Shown in pieces: positions 15,310 to 25,575 of a stretch of 35,666 bases of DNA. Made by a program: the position numbers and the translations under genes. Location: positions 1-35,666 of IMG/VR virus record IMGVR_UViG_3300030090_003671; one strand, given 5' to 3'. Source of the DNA: a virus. Numbering within the stretch: position 1 is the stretch's first letter; the number at the start of each line of letters is the position of its first letter. The notes beneath the pieces were generated by a model, which did not search any database, was not told the origin of the DNA, and saw nothing but the letters and a program-made list of their open reading frames with translations.

Positions 15310-18018
15310 TCACCTAAACATTGCTTTAACTGTATAAACTACTTCTTCATTTATTCCATAATTTCTTGAAATAGATTCGTAAGAGGAAACCGCCTTAACT
15401 ATTCTATCAATTTCAGTAGCAGTTAAATCCATTCTATGTTCTTTATGTATTTTATTAATAACTAAACCCATGTGGTCTACATCAGTTAATGATAAACTAG
15501 ATTTAACAATAGGTTTATTTTCCATTTTTCTAATAGTATCATGAGCGTATAATAAAGACTCATTTATTTCATCCATTTTATGGAACTCATCAAATAATCT
15601 ATCTAACCGCAGTAAAGATGCGTATAAATCTTTATCCATTCCAATCGCTAATTTTTTCTCTGCTCTAGGGTCTGAACCACCTTCACCGAATACATCTGGT
15701 TCTCGTTTAGGCGCACCTGCTCTATAACTACTAACACCAAAAAACGCCGTAAACTCTGGAAGATTAATAGCATGTCTTAACATGTCTATTGGGTAATTTT
15801 TTCTCCTTCTATCTTTATCAGGTTTTAAATCACCAAAAAATCTTTGCAATGCTTTAGTTTGGTTTTTTATATCGGCAGTGGGCATAGCACCTTTAATTAC
15901 ATTTAAAACGGAAATTTTATTCTTCTTATCAAATTGTTGACCGAATATTTCATTTAATGCTTTTGAAGCCCTTCTAGCGGTTTGCCATAATCTCTTTTCA
16001 TCATCCACTAAAGTTCCTTGTGTCGCTAAACTCATGAAAGTAATTAACGCATCAATATCTTTCTTTCTTATATCATCCATTCCTTTCTCTAATAAAGAAC
16101 CAATAGGGCTTACTAATTGTCCTTGTTTATCTCTAACCATTTTAGATAAATTTAACCAAGCACTTCCTGTTGACCATCTTGGCCTCTCCTTCGCTTGAAC
16201 ATAAAATTTTCCAGATAAAGGTTCAATATAATACTCATACATAGCATTCATTAAATCATTCCATTGTTCAGTTAATTCTGTTGGTAATTTTCTATTAATA
16301 CCTTGAGAGGCTATTTGTTTTATAGCACCAAAACTACCACCTAAAGAACCACCGTCTTTATGGTCTTCTTCTGATATTCTTTCATTATAAACATCAAATG
16401 CATCTCTAACTTCCTTCCCAAAAGTAGTAAGAACTTCTAAGAAATCCTCAGTCATTTCATTAACTTCATCAAGATATTGTTCATTAATTACCTTTTTTTG
16501 CTTTTTACCCTTTTTACCTCTAGCGAAGTCTTGGAAGAAAAGTCCAGTATCTTTTGGTAATTTAGTAGAAGTTTCTCTTACTTCTAATACATTTTTTAAT
16601 TTGGATTTTTCAGGAGTTTGAACTCCAGTAGTGAATTCTAAAAGTTCTTTAGGTTGTTGCCTTGCGTAATATTCATCTTCTATAAATGGAGATATAGGTA
16701 AATGATAAGGGGCCTTTTTCCTAGTCATAGATATGTTATTTGCCCACTCATCAAATTTAGAAATAAACTCGTCAGTTAATTGTTGGTTTTCTTTAAATAC
16801 AGGCATCATTGATAATAAAGACCTGTATTCTCCACCACCAATAAGTAAATTTCTAAGTTTTCTTAAATCTCCTATAGGTATAGGCATGTCTTCATACTCA
16901 TCACTGTATTTATACCAAAAGATAGGGTCAACTGGTATCGCCTTAGTTTTAGTAGTTAATTTTATTTTTTCCGTTTCATCAACTACTTCTTGAACTGCTG
17001 GACTCATAGAAGCAGTTTCAACAAACTTGGGGCGGTCTTCTTCATGCAGAGTATCAAAGACACCTTCATGCTCTACGTTTTCTCCCACTCTTTCATCTTC
17101 TTTACCAGCAACTTCTACTTGTGCTTTTGGCGCTTCACTTATATCTTCATCTTCTGATATACCTTTTAATTCTAAAAACTTACCAATTAACCTTATAGCA
17201 AAAGGAAGTCCTTCTTCTACCTCCATAGAAAAACTATTTAATTTTAAAACATAATTAGGTATAATTATATTTCCTTGTAAATATTTTTTCTGATATAAGT
17301 CTTGAACTTCACTTAACGCTTCCTTTAAAGTTTCATCTTTATTTTTTTCAAACAACTCATTCGCCGCTTTATTAAAATCCTCAAAAGCATCTACAACTAT
17401 AGTGTGTTTTTTATGTATTCCTTCCCAGTAATCATATATCCTTTCTCTAGTTTCCCATCTACCATAGGGCAAATTACCTATTTCTTCTATCCAACCTAAA
17501 TTTATTTTTTTCTTTGAACCACTAACTCTAGCCTGTTCTAACTTTGACTTTCTTTTATCTAATAATTTTTTTAGGAAATCAATATTCTTATTTATCTCTC
17601 CTTTTTGAGTATCATCTGTAACTGCTGGATGACCAGATTGTGATAAACTCTCTAAATCATTTTTAGCCTTATCAATTTTATCTTCATCATCTATTTGTCT
17701 TTTAACTTTAACATTATCTAAATCAAAACCTGAAACAAATAAATCTTCATAATTAACATTTCTTTTTTTATTACGCCAATCAAATATTTTACTTACTAAT
17801 TTATTAAATTCTTCAAAAGGGTTTACATCTTTTTGTTTTCCCTCTGGAAGTTGAGTAGCCAATTCATCTCTCAATTCATTAATCTCTTTATCTAGTGCTT
17901 CCTCAGACGCATCAGGATTAGTTGTTTCTAAATGGTCATATAAGTCCTCTGAAAACTCATCCCATTTTTGGTTTTCCCACGCTTCTTTTGCTTTTTCTTT
18001 CCAATCTTCAGTTATCAT
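15310..18018 (-). CDS. Very large unknown protein (902 residues), untagged
   Basis: A 902-residue, charged, mainly helical protein starting MITEDWKEKAKEAWENQKWD, with a GGAGGA ribosome site. It has no N-terminal tag and no recognised motif. Coiled-coil-like segments lie in the first 250 residues, an acidic low-complexity stretch lies near 300-340 (EDEDISEAPKAQVEVAGKED), and the C-terminal part has regular helices. It overlaps the following tagged gene's stop by one base. The size and position among putative cargo suggest an internal virion protein, but this is not shown by sequence. Confidence 0.72.
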   Translation of the reverse strand: MITEDWKEKAKEAWENQKWDEFSEDLYDHLETTNPDASEEALDKEINELRDELATQLPEGKQKDVNPFEEFNKLVSKIFDWRNKKRNVNYEDLFVSGFDLDNVKVKRQIDDEDKIDKAKNDLESLSQSGHPAVTDDTQKGEINKNIDFLKKLLDKRKSKLEQARVSGSKKKINLGWIEEIGNLPYGRWETRERIYDYWEGIHKKHTIVVDAFEDFNKAANELFEKNKDETLKEALSEVQDLYQKKYLQGNIIIPNYVLKLNSFSMEVEEGLPFAIRLIGKFLELKGISEDEDISEAPKAQVEVAGKEDERVGENVEHEGVFDTLHEEDRPKFVETASMSPAVQEVVDETEKIKLTTKTKAIPVDPIFWYKYSDEYEDMPIPIGDLRKLRNLLIGGGEYRSLLSMMPVFKENQQLTDEFISKFDEWANNISMTRKKAPYHLPISPFIEDEYYARQQPKELLEFTTGVQTPEKSKLKNVLEVRETSTKLPKDTGLFFQDFARGKKGKKQKKVINEQYLDEVNEMTEDFLEVLTTFGKEVRDAFDVYNERISEEDHKDGGSLGGSFGAIKQIASQGINRKLPTELTEQWNDLMNAMYEYYIEPLSGKFYVQAKERPRWSTGSAWLNLSKMVRDKQGQLVSPIGSLLEKGMDDIRKKDIDALITFMSLATQGTLVDDEKRLWQTARRASKALNEIFGQQFDKKNKISVLNVIKGAMPTADIKNQTKALQRFFGDLKPDKDRRRKNYPIDMLRHAINLPEFTAFFGVSSYRAGAPKREPDVFGEGGSDPRAEKKLAIGMDKDLYASLLRLDRLFDEFHKMDEINESLLYAHDTIRKMENKPIVKSSLSLTDVDHMGLVINKIHKEHRMDLTATEIDRIVKAVSSYESISRNYGINEEVVYTVKAMFR

Positions 18019-20363
18019 TATTTGTCCTCCACTATTAATTTTCTTCTTTTTAATAAATTTATAATACTAGTTTTACCTTTAGTTTTACCAGCCTTTGCTT
18101 TACCTCTAGTTTCTTGAATTAAATGTTTAGCAGGGTTTTCAACTATTTCTTTTACTTTATTTTCTGCTTCTTCTTTTAGCCAGTCTCTAACTTTAGGTAT
18201 ATCTTGTTCTATAGCCGCCACTAAATCTTTCACTATATTTTTTATTTCTGCGTCAGATTTTGGATTTTCTTCGTCATACTGTAAATCATCTATAAATTGA
18301 GTGTAATTATTAACACCTAATCTACTAGTGAATGCTCTACCTAATTTAGTTAAAATAGAAAACAAATCCTCAAATGACGGCCCTTTTACATTAGAAGTAT
18401 CGAATCTCAAAATATCTTTAAAATCCTTTTCATTATCAAGCGCCGAAAATACAACAACTGCAACATCTCTTTCTTTTTGATTAAGCCCTTCTGTTCTACT
18501 TTGCATTGATGATTGTATTTGTGGTGTTATTGTAACTTTTGGTTTTGCTTTCTTTCTAAGTGAATTTATCATTCTAGTATAGGTATTACCAAATCTTTCT
18601 CTTACTTCCCCTACAGTATCTAAGAGTTTAATAGTAGCAATAAACTCATCTAACTTATCTCTATTAGATTTGTCAAGATATTTTACTCCTGATTTCTCTT
18701 TAATGGGGTTAGTAAAAAGAGGTTGTAATATTTTAAAGTCTTCCACTCCATCATCATGTGTAGTTTCCTTTTCTATTATATCTATTGCTTTTGTATAATC
18801 GATTTTAACACCGTTTTCATCTGTTAATTCTCCTAATTTCTTAATAAAATTTAATTCCACATCATTAACAGATAAAGAAAGATAAGGAGTTATCTCTGTA
18901 TCTTCATCCACTATTTTATTTAATAAAGGATAAAGAGAAGAATCAGGGTTAGTAAATTGTTCCTTTAAATATAGTTCCTTTTCCTTTTCATTTTTAGATT
19001 GGAATTCAATTCGTTCTAAATCTGAAAGTCCAACATCTGATGATTCATAATTTTCACCAGTTAAAGTTTTAAATTCCTTACCACCTGCTTCTATTATTCT
19101 TTTAATATAATAATTCATAATAGCATTTTTATTTTTATAAAGTTGTTGTGTTACATTAGTTACAAAATCAGCATATATAGTGTTAGTATCAGAATACTCA
19201 TCATCTAATAATTGTAAAACAATCTTATGAGTTCCTTTAGGATTTGCTCCCTTTGATGCTCCAGTTATCAAATAAGAATTCTTCAATTGTTCTGGTATTA
19301 AACTACGCCCTTTACGCAATATATACCCGTAATAATATTGAGCCTGACTAAAAGTAAAATTTGGATTTACTTTATATTTTTCAAATTCTTCCACTTGTTG
19401 TTGTAATAAGTCTGCTTGAGATAATCTAGTTCCCTCTTTCTTTGGTGTTGTTTTATAATCTTCTTCTGCTTGCGCTGTAATTAATTTACCAACGCCAAAA
19501 ACTCTAACAACTGGTAACGGTTTAGTCGAAATTTTTAGGTTTTCAGTTTTAAGTTTCTCCTTAATTTTTCCTTGTAAACCTCCAAATTTATCTTTTTCGA
19601 TAGGACTAGAAATAATTTCTGCCTTTTCTTTTTTAAAAGTAACACCATCTATTGAATCTAATTTTAAACTATTCCATTTTTCAGGAGGCATTCCTTTATT
19701 AGATATGATTATTTTTCTTTTATCTAATAAACCTACATTGGAAAGAATAGTTCTAATATTAGGTTTAAGTTTTAATCCGAAACTTTGTAGTTTATCATTT
19801 ACTTTAGTCTTATCTCTAATATTAGAATTGAATTCCTCTAAGAGTTTTAATTGTTCGCCTTTAGATAATTCAGTTATACCTGTTAAAGCCTTAATAGCAG
19901 ACTCAGTATTATTCCAATCTGTTTTACGTTTAAATTGAGTTTTAGCCCCTGATTTCGATTTACCTGCTGAAGCGGTGGTTCGTAATTTAGGTAAAACTAT
20001 ATCTACATATTTACCAATAATAGTGCGTATATGTTTTGGTCTAGTAACAGGATTAGCACCAGAAGCCAAACTACCAATTTTTGTTCTATCCCAAGCATTG
20101 GGATTTTCTTTCCATTCTTCTAATTGATAAATTGTTGCCCAAATATCACTACCAGACCCACTAGGAAAATCACCTTTAACTACATCGTTAATAAATTCAT
20201 CATTATCTAAAGGTATATTTTTATTACCTTCTCTATCTTGAGTAAGACTATGATATTTAATAAGATTAAACCAAGAAACATAATCACCCTTAGCAGGGAA
20301 TTTATTTCCTAATCGTTGAAGCCAAGTAATATCTTGTTTAAGAAGAAGCAAAGACCAACTCAT
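18018..20363 (-). CDS. Very large unknown protein with two N-terminal tags (781 residues)
   Basis: A 781-residue protein beginning MSWSLLLLKQD. A second tag-like peptide SWFNLIK occurs at residues 30-36, so the N-terminus carries the tag in tandem. The rest is lysine-rich and helical with no recognised motif (for example KVTITPQIQSSMQSRTEGLN near 600). The C-terminus is basic (GKAKAGKTKGKTSIINLLKRRK). The start overlaps the end of the candidate small terminase by four bases. It is a strong cargo candidate. Nothing indicates its activity. Confidence 0.73.
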   Translation of the reverse strand: MSWSLLLLKQDITWLQRLGNKFPAKGDYVSWFNLIKYHSLTQDREGNKNIPLDNDEFINDVVKGDFPSGSGSDIWATIYQLEEWKENPNAWDRTKIGSLASGANPVTRPKHIRTIIGKYVDIVLPKLRTTASAGKSKSGAKTQFKRKTDWNNTESAIKALTGITELSKGEQLKLLEEFNSNIRDKTKVNDKLQSFGLKLKPNIRTILSNVGLLDKRKIIISNKGMPPEKWNSLKLDSIDGVTFKKEKAEIISSPIEKDKFGGLQGKIKEKLKTENLKISTKPLPVVRVFGVGKLITAQAEEDYKTTPKKEGTRLSQADLLQQQVEEFEKYKVNPNFTFSQAQYYYGYILRKGRSLIPEQLKNSYLITGASKGANPKGTHKIVLQLLDDEYSDTNTIYADFVTNVTQQLYKNKNAIMNYYIKRIIEAGGKEFKTLTGENYESSDVGLSDLERIEFQSKNEKEKELYLKEQFTNPDSSLYPLLNKIVDEDTEITPYLSLSVNDVELNFIKKLGELTDENGVKIDYTKAIDIIEKETTHDDGVEDFKILQPLFTNPIKEKSGVKYLDKSNRDKLDEFIATIKLLDTVGEVRERFGNTYTRMINSLRKKAKPKVTITPQIQSSMQSRTEGLNQKERDVAVVVFSALDNEKDFKDILRFDTSNVKGPSFEDLFSILTKLGRAFTSRLGVNNYTQFIDDLQYDEENPKSDAEIKNIVKDLVAAIEQDIPKVRDWLKEEAENKVKEIVENPAKHLIQETRGKAKAGKTKGKTSIINLLKRRKLIVEDK

Positions 20364-21022
20364 TGTAATTGCTCCTGTAATTTAGATTTGATGTCCAACC
20401 AAACTTGGGGGTGTTGCTGTGCTAATACTTCTTGGACTACCTGCATTTGAGCGACAATAATGGTGTCCTGTCTTTTATGAACAAGTTGGCCTTTAAACTC
20501 CAACATGTATTTTAATGACTCACGTATTTCTTTAGCAAGTTTGGTTAGACTGTCAATGTATTTTGGATTTAAGTCGTCTTCATCAAACAACATTTCTATT
20601 TTATCTTCTAATCTATGAATGTTATCAGCAAGCATATCTACTTCATTTAATTCTTTTTTTGCTATTTCCATCGCCGCAGACTTTTGCACAATAGGTTTCA
20701 AATGCTTTTTCATATGTTTCATTACTTGTTGACGAGTTATTCCTAAATCTGCCGCAACAGTTGTAGGGGATATTTCTCCTTCATGAATGGCTAACTCTAA
20801 TTCTTGTCTTTGTGGACTAGTGCATAATGCACATCTAGGATTTGACTGGTCGGTATATTCCGTGTCCATGTGATTTCTTAAATGCCTTGAAGAAACACCG
20901 CTAGGCCATCCCATTTCAGCATCCAGTTCATCGGGAGTAATTTGTAAAGAAGTTAATCTTTCTTCTAATTGCTCTCTATCAGGATGTTGACAGAACCTAC
21001 AGCGTTTTCTTGTTTTAGCCAT
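20360..21022 (-). CDS. Candidate small terminase subunit with two Cys2His2-helix-turn-helix repeats
   Basis: A 220-residue protein with two tandem repeats. Repeat 1 has CRFC (C8, C11), a helical segment and HLRNHMD (H47, H51). Repeat 2 has CALC (C64, C67), a clear helix-turn-helix (ISPTTVAADLGITRQQVMKHM) and HMKKH (H103, H107). A C-terminal coiled coil (NIHRLEDKIEMLF, LTKLAKEIRESLKYM) follows, as needed for an oligomeric ring. DNA-binding N-terminus plus oligomerising C-terminus and position upstream of large terminase fit a small terminase. It lacks the tag, as do large terminase and portal. A transcription regulator is the alternative. Confidence 0.6.
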   Translation of the reverse strand: MAKTRKRCRFCQHPDREQLEERLTSLQITPDELDAEMGWPSGVSSRHLRNHMDTEYTDQSNPRCALCTSPQRQELELAIHEGEISPTTVAADLGITRQQVMKHMKKHLKPIVQKSAAMEIAKKELNEVDMLADNIHRLEDKIEMLFDEDDLNPKYIDSLTKLAKEIRESLKYMLEFKGQLVHKRQDTIIVAQMQVVQEVLAQQHPQVWLDIKSKLQEQLQ

Positions 21023-21031
21023 TAGTATTCC

Positions 21032-21382
21032 TCACTTATCTTGCACATTACTTCTTCCTCTTAATGGGTTGTCTTTTTGCGCTCTCATCCATTGTATAAC
21101 ATTGCGCCATTGGTTCTTGGCATTTTTTCCGTCTTTTTTCTTAAGGAACATTCTACCCCTTTTTAGCATAAATGGTAACATCTCATCACTTTCTGACATC
21201 AAATTTGCCTCGTCAATATACGTTTCTAAACGGTTAAATTTTTCAGTGTATTCTTCAAGTAAACGCAAATTTTCCTTATCAGCCTGTTCTTCTCTAAATT
21301 CTTCCATTTCTTCGGGTGCAAAATCTTCTGCATCCATTCTTTCTCTAGCACTTAATCCTTTCAAAATATCTTTCCAGCCCAT
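21032..21382 (-). CDS. Tagged helical protein (MGWKDILK)
   Basis: A 116-residue protein starting MGWKDILKGLSARERMDAED. The centre is an acidic coiled coil (EEMEEFREEQADKENLRLLEEYTEKFNRLE), followed by KRGRMFLKKKDGKNAKNQWRN and a basic end. No family recognised. A GGAGATGAT ribosome site precedes the ATG. It lies between the candidate small terminase and a larger tagged protein. Confidence 0.65.
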   Translation of the reverse strand: MGWKDILKGLSARERMDAEDFAPEEMEEFREEQADKENLRLLEEYTEKFNRLETYIDEANLMSESDEMLPFMLKRGRMFLKKKDGKNAKNQWRNVIQWMRAQKDNPLRGRSNVQDK

Positions 21383-21386
21383 TTTA

Positions 21387-22688
21387 TCATCTCCATAAAC
21401 TAGCGACCCAACTTTTCTTAACTGGTTTAGGTTTTAGTTCCTCTGGGATGTCATCTCCCCAATTTCTCAATACTCCTTTTACACCACCGTCATCGGGAGT
21501 ATAAAATAATCTACCATCGGGCGCTTCGAAATCACCTTTTTCTCTCATAACTTTATTGATAACTCTAAATAATAAAGGACGTGTAATTTTAATTTTAAAC
21601 TGTTTAATGTTTTCATGACCTACTATATCTTGAAAACCACCAATAGCAGTTATAAATTTAGAAGTTAATCTAGTAACGTTAAAAGGTTTAGCATTTATAT
21701 TATCTAATATCCTACTTGGGCCTCCACTGTAAATAACTTTATTGGAAGCATTACCAGTTCCATAAGTTCCAGCAGATTTCATTATTTTTCTCACATAATT
21801 AGCGAACAATTTCCAGTCTGCTAATTGTTGCGCCTTTTTATCCATATTGATTCCACCACCACTTGTAGCAAAATCAACAATTACTTCATCTATTTCAGCA
21901 CCTTTTATTTGTTTATCAAATCTTTCTAATAAACCCAATAAACCAATAGAAACTAATTTTCCTTTACCTTCAGATACACTTGAATTAGCAAACATGGCTT
22001 GATGCATCGGTGGAGTTTGAGGGCCATTCATAGGACCATACCAAGATTCAGGAACAGGACCCATTTCATTTTCTTCTCCTTTAACTTTAGTTCTCATCTC
22101 TACATATTTAGGAGTTCTATAATGGCCGTGGACCACTTCTTTATCATCCACTTCAAATCCATCACCGCCCGCTTTAGCAGATATAGATACAGGAACAGTG
22201 AAAGGAATATTTTTTGGGTCAGCATCTTCATCTCCAGAAAATGATTTTATTGTTTTTGTAAATTCTTCCATATCTTCTGCATCTTCTTCTGTAATTAACT
22301 CATCACCTGAAGTTAATATTCTTTTAAAATCTTCTAATTTATTTTTAAAGAATGGCTGTTCTACCCCTTTACGGGATGCGGCGGTAGTTACATGATTTTC
22401 TAAATGTTCATATAAAGTATCAAAATATTTTTTTCTCTTTGGGGTTCCTCTACTTGTATTAGCCGCAGAACCAACAACTCCAATATCTTCATTACTCAAT
22501 TCTTTACATCTATTAGTCCATGTTTCAAAATCTTCTTTTAACTTAGAATGTATTTCTCCTACATCTTGGTCTATAAAAGAAATCACCCCATCTGGTCCTT
22601 TAAACCTAACTAACTGTTTTTTCTTTACTGGTTTCTTTTTAGCCTTTAAAATTGGTTCTCTTTTCCATAGTTGACTTGTCCAACTCAT
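21387..22688 (-). CDS. Unknown protein tagged at both ends (MSWTSQLWK ... KSWVASLWR)
   Basis: A 433-residue protein starting MSWTSQLWKREPILKAKKK and ending KPVKKSWVASLWR, so the same tag variant (SWxxxLWK/R) is at both termini. The interior has a glycine-rich region (VSISAKAGGDGFEVDDKEVVHGHY near 170) and a region GLLGLLERFDKQIKGAEIDEVIVDFATSGGG, with no assignment. The start overlaps the upstream stop by four bases. The double tag is the most informative feature and suggests cargo loading or double processing. Confidence 0.7.
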   Translation of the reverse strand: MSWTSQLWKREPILKAKKKPVKKKQLVRFKGPDGVISFIDQDVGEIHSKLKEDFETWTNRCKELSNEDIGVVGSAANTSRGTPKRKKYFDTLYEHLENHVTTAASRKGVEQPFFKNKLEDFKRILTSGDELITEEDAEDMEEFTKTIKSFSGDEDADPKNIPFTVPVSISAKAGGDGFEVDDKEVVHGHYRTPKYVEMRTKVKGEENEMGPVPESWYGPMNGPQTPPMHQAMFANSSVSEGKGKLVSIGLLGLLERFDKQIKGAEIDEVIVDFATSGGGINMDKKAQQLADWKLFANYVRKIMKSAGTYGTGNASNKVIYSGGPSRILDNINAKPFNVTRLTSKFITAIGGFQDIVGHENIKQFKIKITRPLLFRVINKVMREKGDFEAPDGRLFYTPDDGGVKGVLRNWGDDIPEELKPKPVKKSWVASLWR

Positions 22689-23983
22689 TCTTCATCTTCC
22701 TCCTTTTTCTTTTTCTTTTTTCCGTATATGGGTTTACTTTCAATTCCAGCATGAGTGCTTGTAACTGCACCTGCAAGTTTTAACATTCTAGTCCAGCGGC
22801 CAGTTCCTTGTTTACCCTTTAACTTTGATAAAATAGGTAAACGGTATTTCCTAGCAATTTTAAGTTCTGCTTCAGGCTGGTCCATATTTCTAAATCTCAT
22901 TTCCTCTTTCATTTCAGTAACGTATTGTGGATAATCTCTAACAAATTCTGTTTCAATGATAGCCTTATTTAATAAGGGATTAAAAACTGATTTTTTAACT
23001 GTTTCTAATTGGTCTAGTTCATCAATATATCTATCAAGTAAATCATCTAAGGGACTTTTTAATAACGTACCTTCCCATTTTTTTTCTGAAGTAGGGTCTT
23101 GTTTTACTAAATATTGAATCATTTTATTCCTTATTGCATCGAGTTTACGCCTATGTTGTGCTTGAACGTGACTTCGGCCTTTTTCGTCAACACCGATTTC
23201 TTTGTTTTTTAACTTCTGTGCATAGTCTACAAATTTACCTAGTGTTACTTGAGTTAAGTTTTTATTCTGTATTGCTAAGTCTACAGCAGAATCTAGCCGT
23301 TTAAGACGCATATCTAAATCTTTATATCTTTGTGTAAAAGGTCTAGTATCTCTTTGTTCGGGGCTAAATTGACTGTGATATTCTTGATACTTACTATCTT
23401 GAGTTTGGGTTCCCATTTGTGTAGGGTCATCTAAAAATTCATCTATTAGTTGTTGTAATTGTTTATCAGGAGTTACTTCATTTAAATCCTCTATTACCTC
23501 ATCTATTTCTTCTTTTGATGGTTCTTTACGAGGGGTTAACTTTCTACCTTCTCTAATTATATCTTGATTATGACTTTCTGCATCTGCTCTATTTTCATAA
23601 CCAAAGTAAGGAGGTTGGATATAACTTTTCTCTCTACCTTTATCTTGAGGTCTATTACCTTCACCATACTGACTTGGCTCAAAGGTTTCATAATCAGCCC
23701 TTAATATAACCCACCTTTCAGAAAATTTTTTCCACCAATCAGATGCTTCGTCAAGAGTTTTACTTTCTGGTTTTACTCCAATAATATCAGTAAATTTTTT
23801 ATATTTATCCATTCCCATTACATTACGCAAAAACCCTGCTTCTGGAGACTCACCGAAATCAGATGGTGTTCCAAACCTTTTACGAATCATATCACGATAC
23901 CTATTCTTTGTTTCTTTATAGGCTGGTGCATAAACTTCTTTTAGATTTTTAATCTGATGAATTGTTCCTTTCATTATTTTCAT
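22685..23983 (-). CDS. Unknown helical protein with internal tag-like peptides
   Basis: A 432-residue charged helical protein starting MKIMKGTIHQIKNLKEV. It has no N-terminal tag, but WEGTLLK occurs at 303-309 and WTRMLK at 397-402, each preceded by a basic residue pair. The C-terminus ends in a long Lys run followed by Glu. No known family. It starts immediately after the stop of the 34-residue gene (TAAATG). Confidence 0.68.
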   Translation of the reverse strand: MKIMKGTIHQIKNLKEVYAPAYKETKNRYRDMIRKRFGTPSDFGESPEAGFLRNVMGMDKYKKFTDIIGVKPESKTLDEASDWWKKFSERWVILRADYETFEPSQYGEGNRPQDKGREKSYIQPPYFGYENRADAESHNQDIIREGRKLTPRKEPSKEEIDEVIEDLNEVTPDKQLQQLIDEFLDDPTQMGTQTQDSKYQEYHSQFSPEQRDTRPFTQRYKDLDMRLKRLDSAVDLAIQNKNLTQVTLGKFVDYAQKLKNKEIGVDEKGRSHVQAQHRRKLDAIRNKMIQYLVKQDPTSEKKWEGTLLKSPLDDLLDRYIDELDQLETVKKSVFNPLLNKAIIETEFVRDYPQYVTEMKEEMRFRNMDQPEAELKIARKYRLPILSKLKGKQGTGRWTRMLKLAGAVTSTHAGIESKPIYGKKKKKKEEDEE

Positions 23984-24088
23984 TTAATCCACCTGCGTAA
24001 ATGCACTTTTTCTATGCTTCTTTCTTTTCTTTTTTTCTTCCTCTTTAGGTTTTACAGGTTTCTTTTTTAATACTTCTTCCCAACTCAT
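23984..24088 (-). CDS. Tagged 34-residue basic peptide (MSWEEVLK)
   Basis: A tiny gene of 34 codons: MSWEEVLKKKPVKPKEEE, then a Lys/Arg-rich segment ending in SAFTQVD. It overlaps the preceding zinc-binding gene by four bases and abuts the following ATG. It is essentially a tag plus a polycation, like the small protamine-like internal peptides of some phages. The perfect tag and tight packing support it, although composition alone could be misleading. Confidence 0.55.
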   Translation of the reverse strand: MSWEEVLKKKPVKPKEEEKKKRKKHRKSAFTQVD

Positions 24089-24288
24089 GTTCCATCACCC
24101 ATATCTTTTGGAACTTTCATTGGGCAATAAGGAGGCGCTGATGTTTCCCCTTCCGCTGGTAACTTTAATGGACAAAAACCAGTTAAAGTAGCAATAAATT
24201 CTTTACATTTAGGGCATGTTCCAGAGTATTGAGTTTTTCTTTTATGAATAGAGCCTTCATCGTTTCTAAGTAACTCTGTCCATGCCAT
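24085..24288 (-). CDS. Tagged small zinc-ribbon protein (MAWTELLR)
   Basis: A 67-residue protein. ATG 24288 is chosen over a TTG four codons upstream because it gives MAWTELLR and follows the TTGGGTGAG ribosome site. It has a CPKC pair (residues 25-28 region) and further CPLK and CPMK cysteines, consistent with one zinc site. No family recognised. Confidence 0.63.
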   Translation of the reverse strand: MAWTELLRNDEGSIHKRKTQYSGTCPKCKEFIATLTGFCPLKLPAEGETSAPPYCPMKVPKDMGDGT

Positions 24289-24320
24289 AATCTCACCCAA
24301 TATCTAACCGTAACTATATC

Positions 24321-25571
24321 TCATTTAATATTATATTGTTTCTTTAATATACTTTTCCACAATTCCCCACTAAACTTAGACTTCGCCTGTTGAAGTAAGA
24401 AATCCTCATCATTCTTACCAGTTTTAACGGCTAATTCTAATAAAAAGTCTAAAATTTCACCAATTTTCCTTCCACTCAGTCCTTTATCTAAAAGGTCTTG
24501 CCCAGTTACGGCCAATTCTTTCAAATTTGTCGGTTTTCCTTCACTTTTCATTGATTTTAGTTGCTCACTTAACGTTTTTTGGTTTTTGGCTTTCTGTAAT
24601 GCATCAATATTACGAATAATATCATTTTTATCAGTCATTTTAGATAAAAATTTAACAATATTAAGGTCATTTACATCTAGTTTTTGAAAATCCATAACTG
24701 CTTTAACTATTTTAGCGTCTTTATTAGATAATTTCATTAAATCTTGTAACTTCTCACTACTTGAATCTTCACCAAATAACGCCAAAAACGCTGGAAAAGC
24801 ATTTTTATCCAATTTATCCATTAAAGGATTAACTTTTCCATTACTAAGTATATGTCTCATCAATCCAGTTTCGACTAAAAGTTCAACTCCTATTGTGGGC
24901 TTCAGGGATTTTTCGAACATTTTTCGAAATTCTTCTTGGAATCGCTCATTAGAAACAGTTGTAATTTTTTGAGCATTTTTCTTTATTTCTTTCATTGTTT
25001 CTTCTTCTATTTTAAACTCAAATCTAGCCGCAAATTGAACAGCCCTTAACATCCTTAATGGGTCATCTTCAAACGCTTTTGGATTAATTACAGAAATTTG
25101 TTTGTTTTTTATGTCAAGTTGACCTCTACCTTCAATATCTACTAGTTCTCCAGTTTCAATATCCTTAGCAATTGCATTCATCCAAAAATCTCTACGCAAT
25201 TGTTCTTCTTCTAATGTAATATCTTTACCCAATTTAACTTCGAAATCCTTGTGGCCTTCCCCAGTGCTTACTTCTATACGTGGAACAACAATATCCACAG
25301 GTTCTCCCTTTTCACCAGTAGGATTAAATTTTAAAACTCCAAAACTTTTACCAACTAAATTGACTTTACCATGTTTATTTAACAATTCTTGTAAATCTTC
25401 AATGTCTATTCCAGTAATTATCAAATCTAAATCTTTTGACACTTTACCTAGAAACTCATCTCTAACTGCTCCACCAATTTGATATATTTTACCGCCCATA
25501 GATTTTACATCTTGGCGCAACTCACTAGTGATTATATCCAATGAAGTCTTTAAAATTTGCATCCATCCCAT
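24321..25571 (-). CDS. Class II CCA-adding-type tRNA nucleotidyltransferase, tagged at both ends
   Basis: A 416-residue enzyme of the class II (bacterial-type) CCA-adding/poly(A) polymerase family. Motifs: GGAVRD (33-38), DLDL with catalytic D47 and D49, RRDFWMNAIA (126-135), EDDPLRMLRAVQFAARF (168-184) and an NERFQEEF segment. The C-terminal helical region is longer than the core. The N-terminus is the tag MGWMQILK, and LWKSILKK (404-411) at the C-terminus repeats it. It would add or repair the CCA end of tRNA. Archaea normally use the unrelated class I enzyme, so a class II enzyme in an archaeal virus would be acquired. It lies next to the tagged 2H gene. Poly(A) polymerase activity is the alternative. 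Confidence 0.86.
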   Translation of the reverse strand: MGWMQILKTSLDIITSELRQDVKSMGGKIYQIGGAVRDEFLGKVSKDLDLIITGIDIEDLQELLNKHGKVNLVGKSFGVLKFNPTGEKGEPVDIVVPRIEVSTGEGHKDFEVKLGKDITLEEEQLRRDFWMNAIAKDIETGELVDIEGRGQLDIKNKQISVINPKAFEDDPLRMLRAVQFAARFEFKIEEETMKEIKKNAQKITTVSNERFQEEFRKMFEKSLKPTIGVELLVETGLMRHILSNGKVNPLMDKLDKNAFPAFLALFGEDSSSEKLQDLMKLSNKDAKIVKAVMDFQKLDVNDLNIVKFLSKMTDKNDIIRNIDALQKAKNQKTLSEQLKSMKSEGKPTNLKELAVTGQDLLDKGLSGRKIGEILDFLLELAVKTGKNDEDFLLQQAKSKFSGELWKSILKKQYNIK

Positions 25572-25575
25572 AATA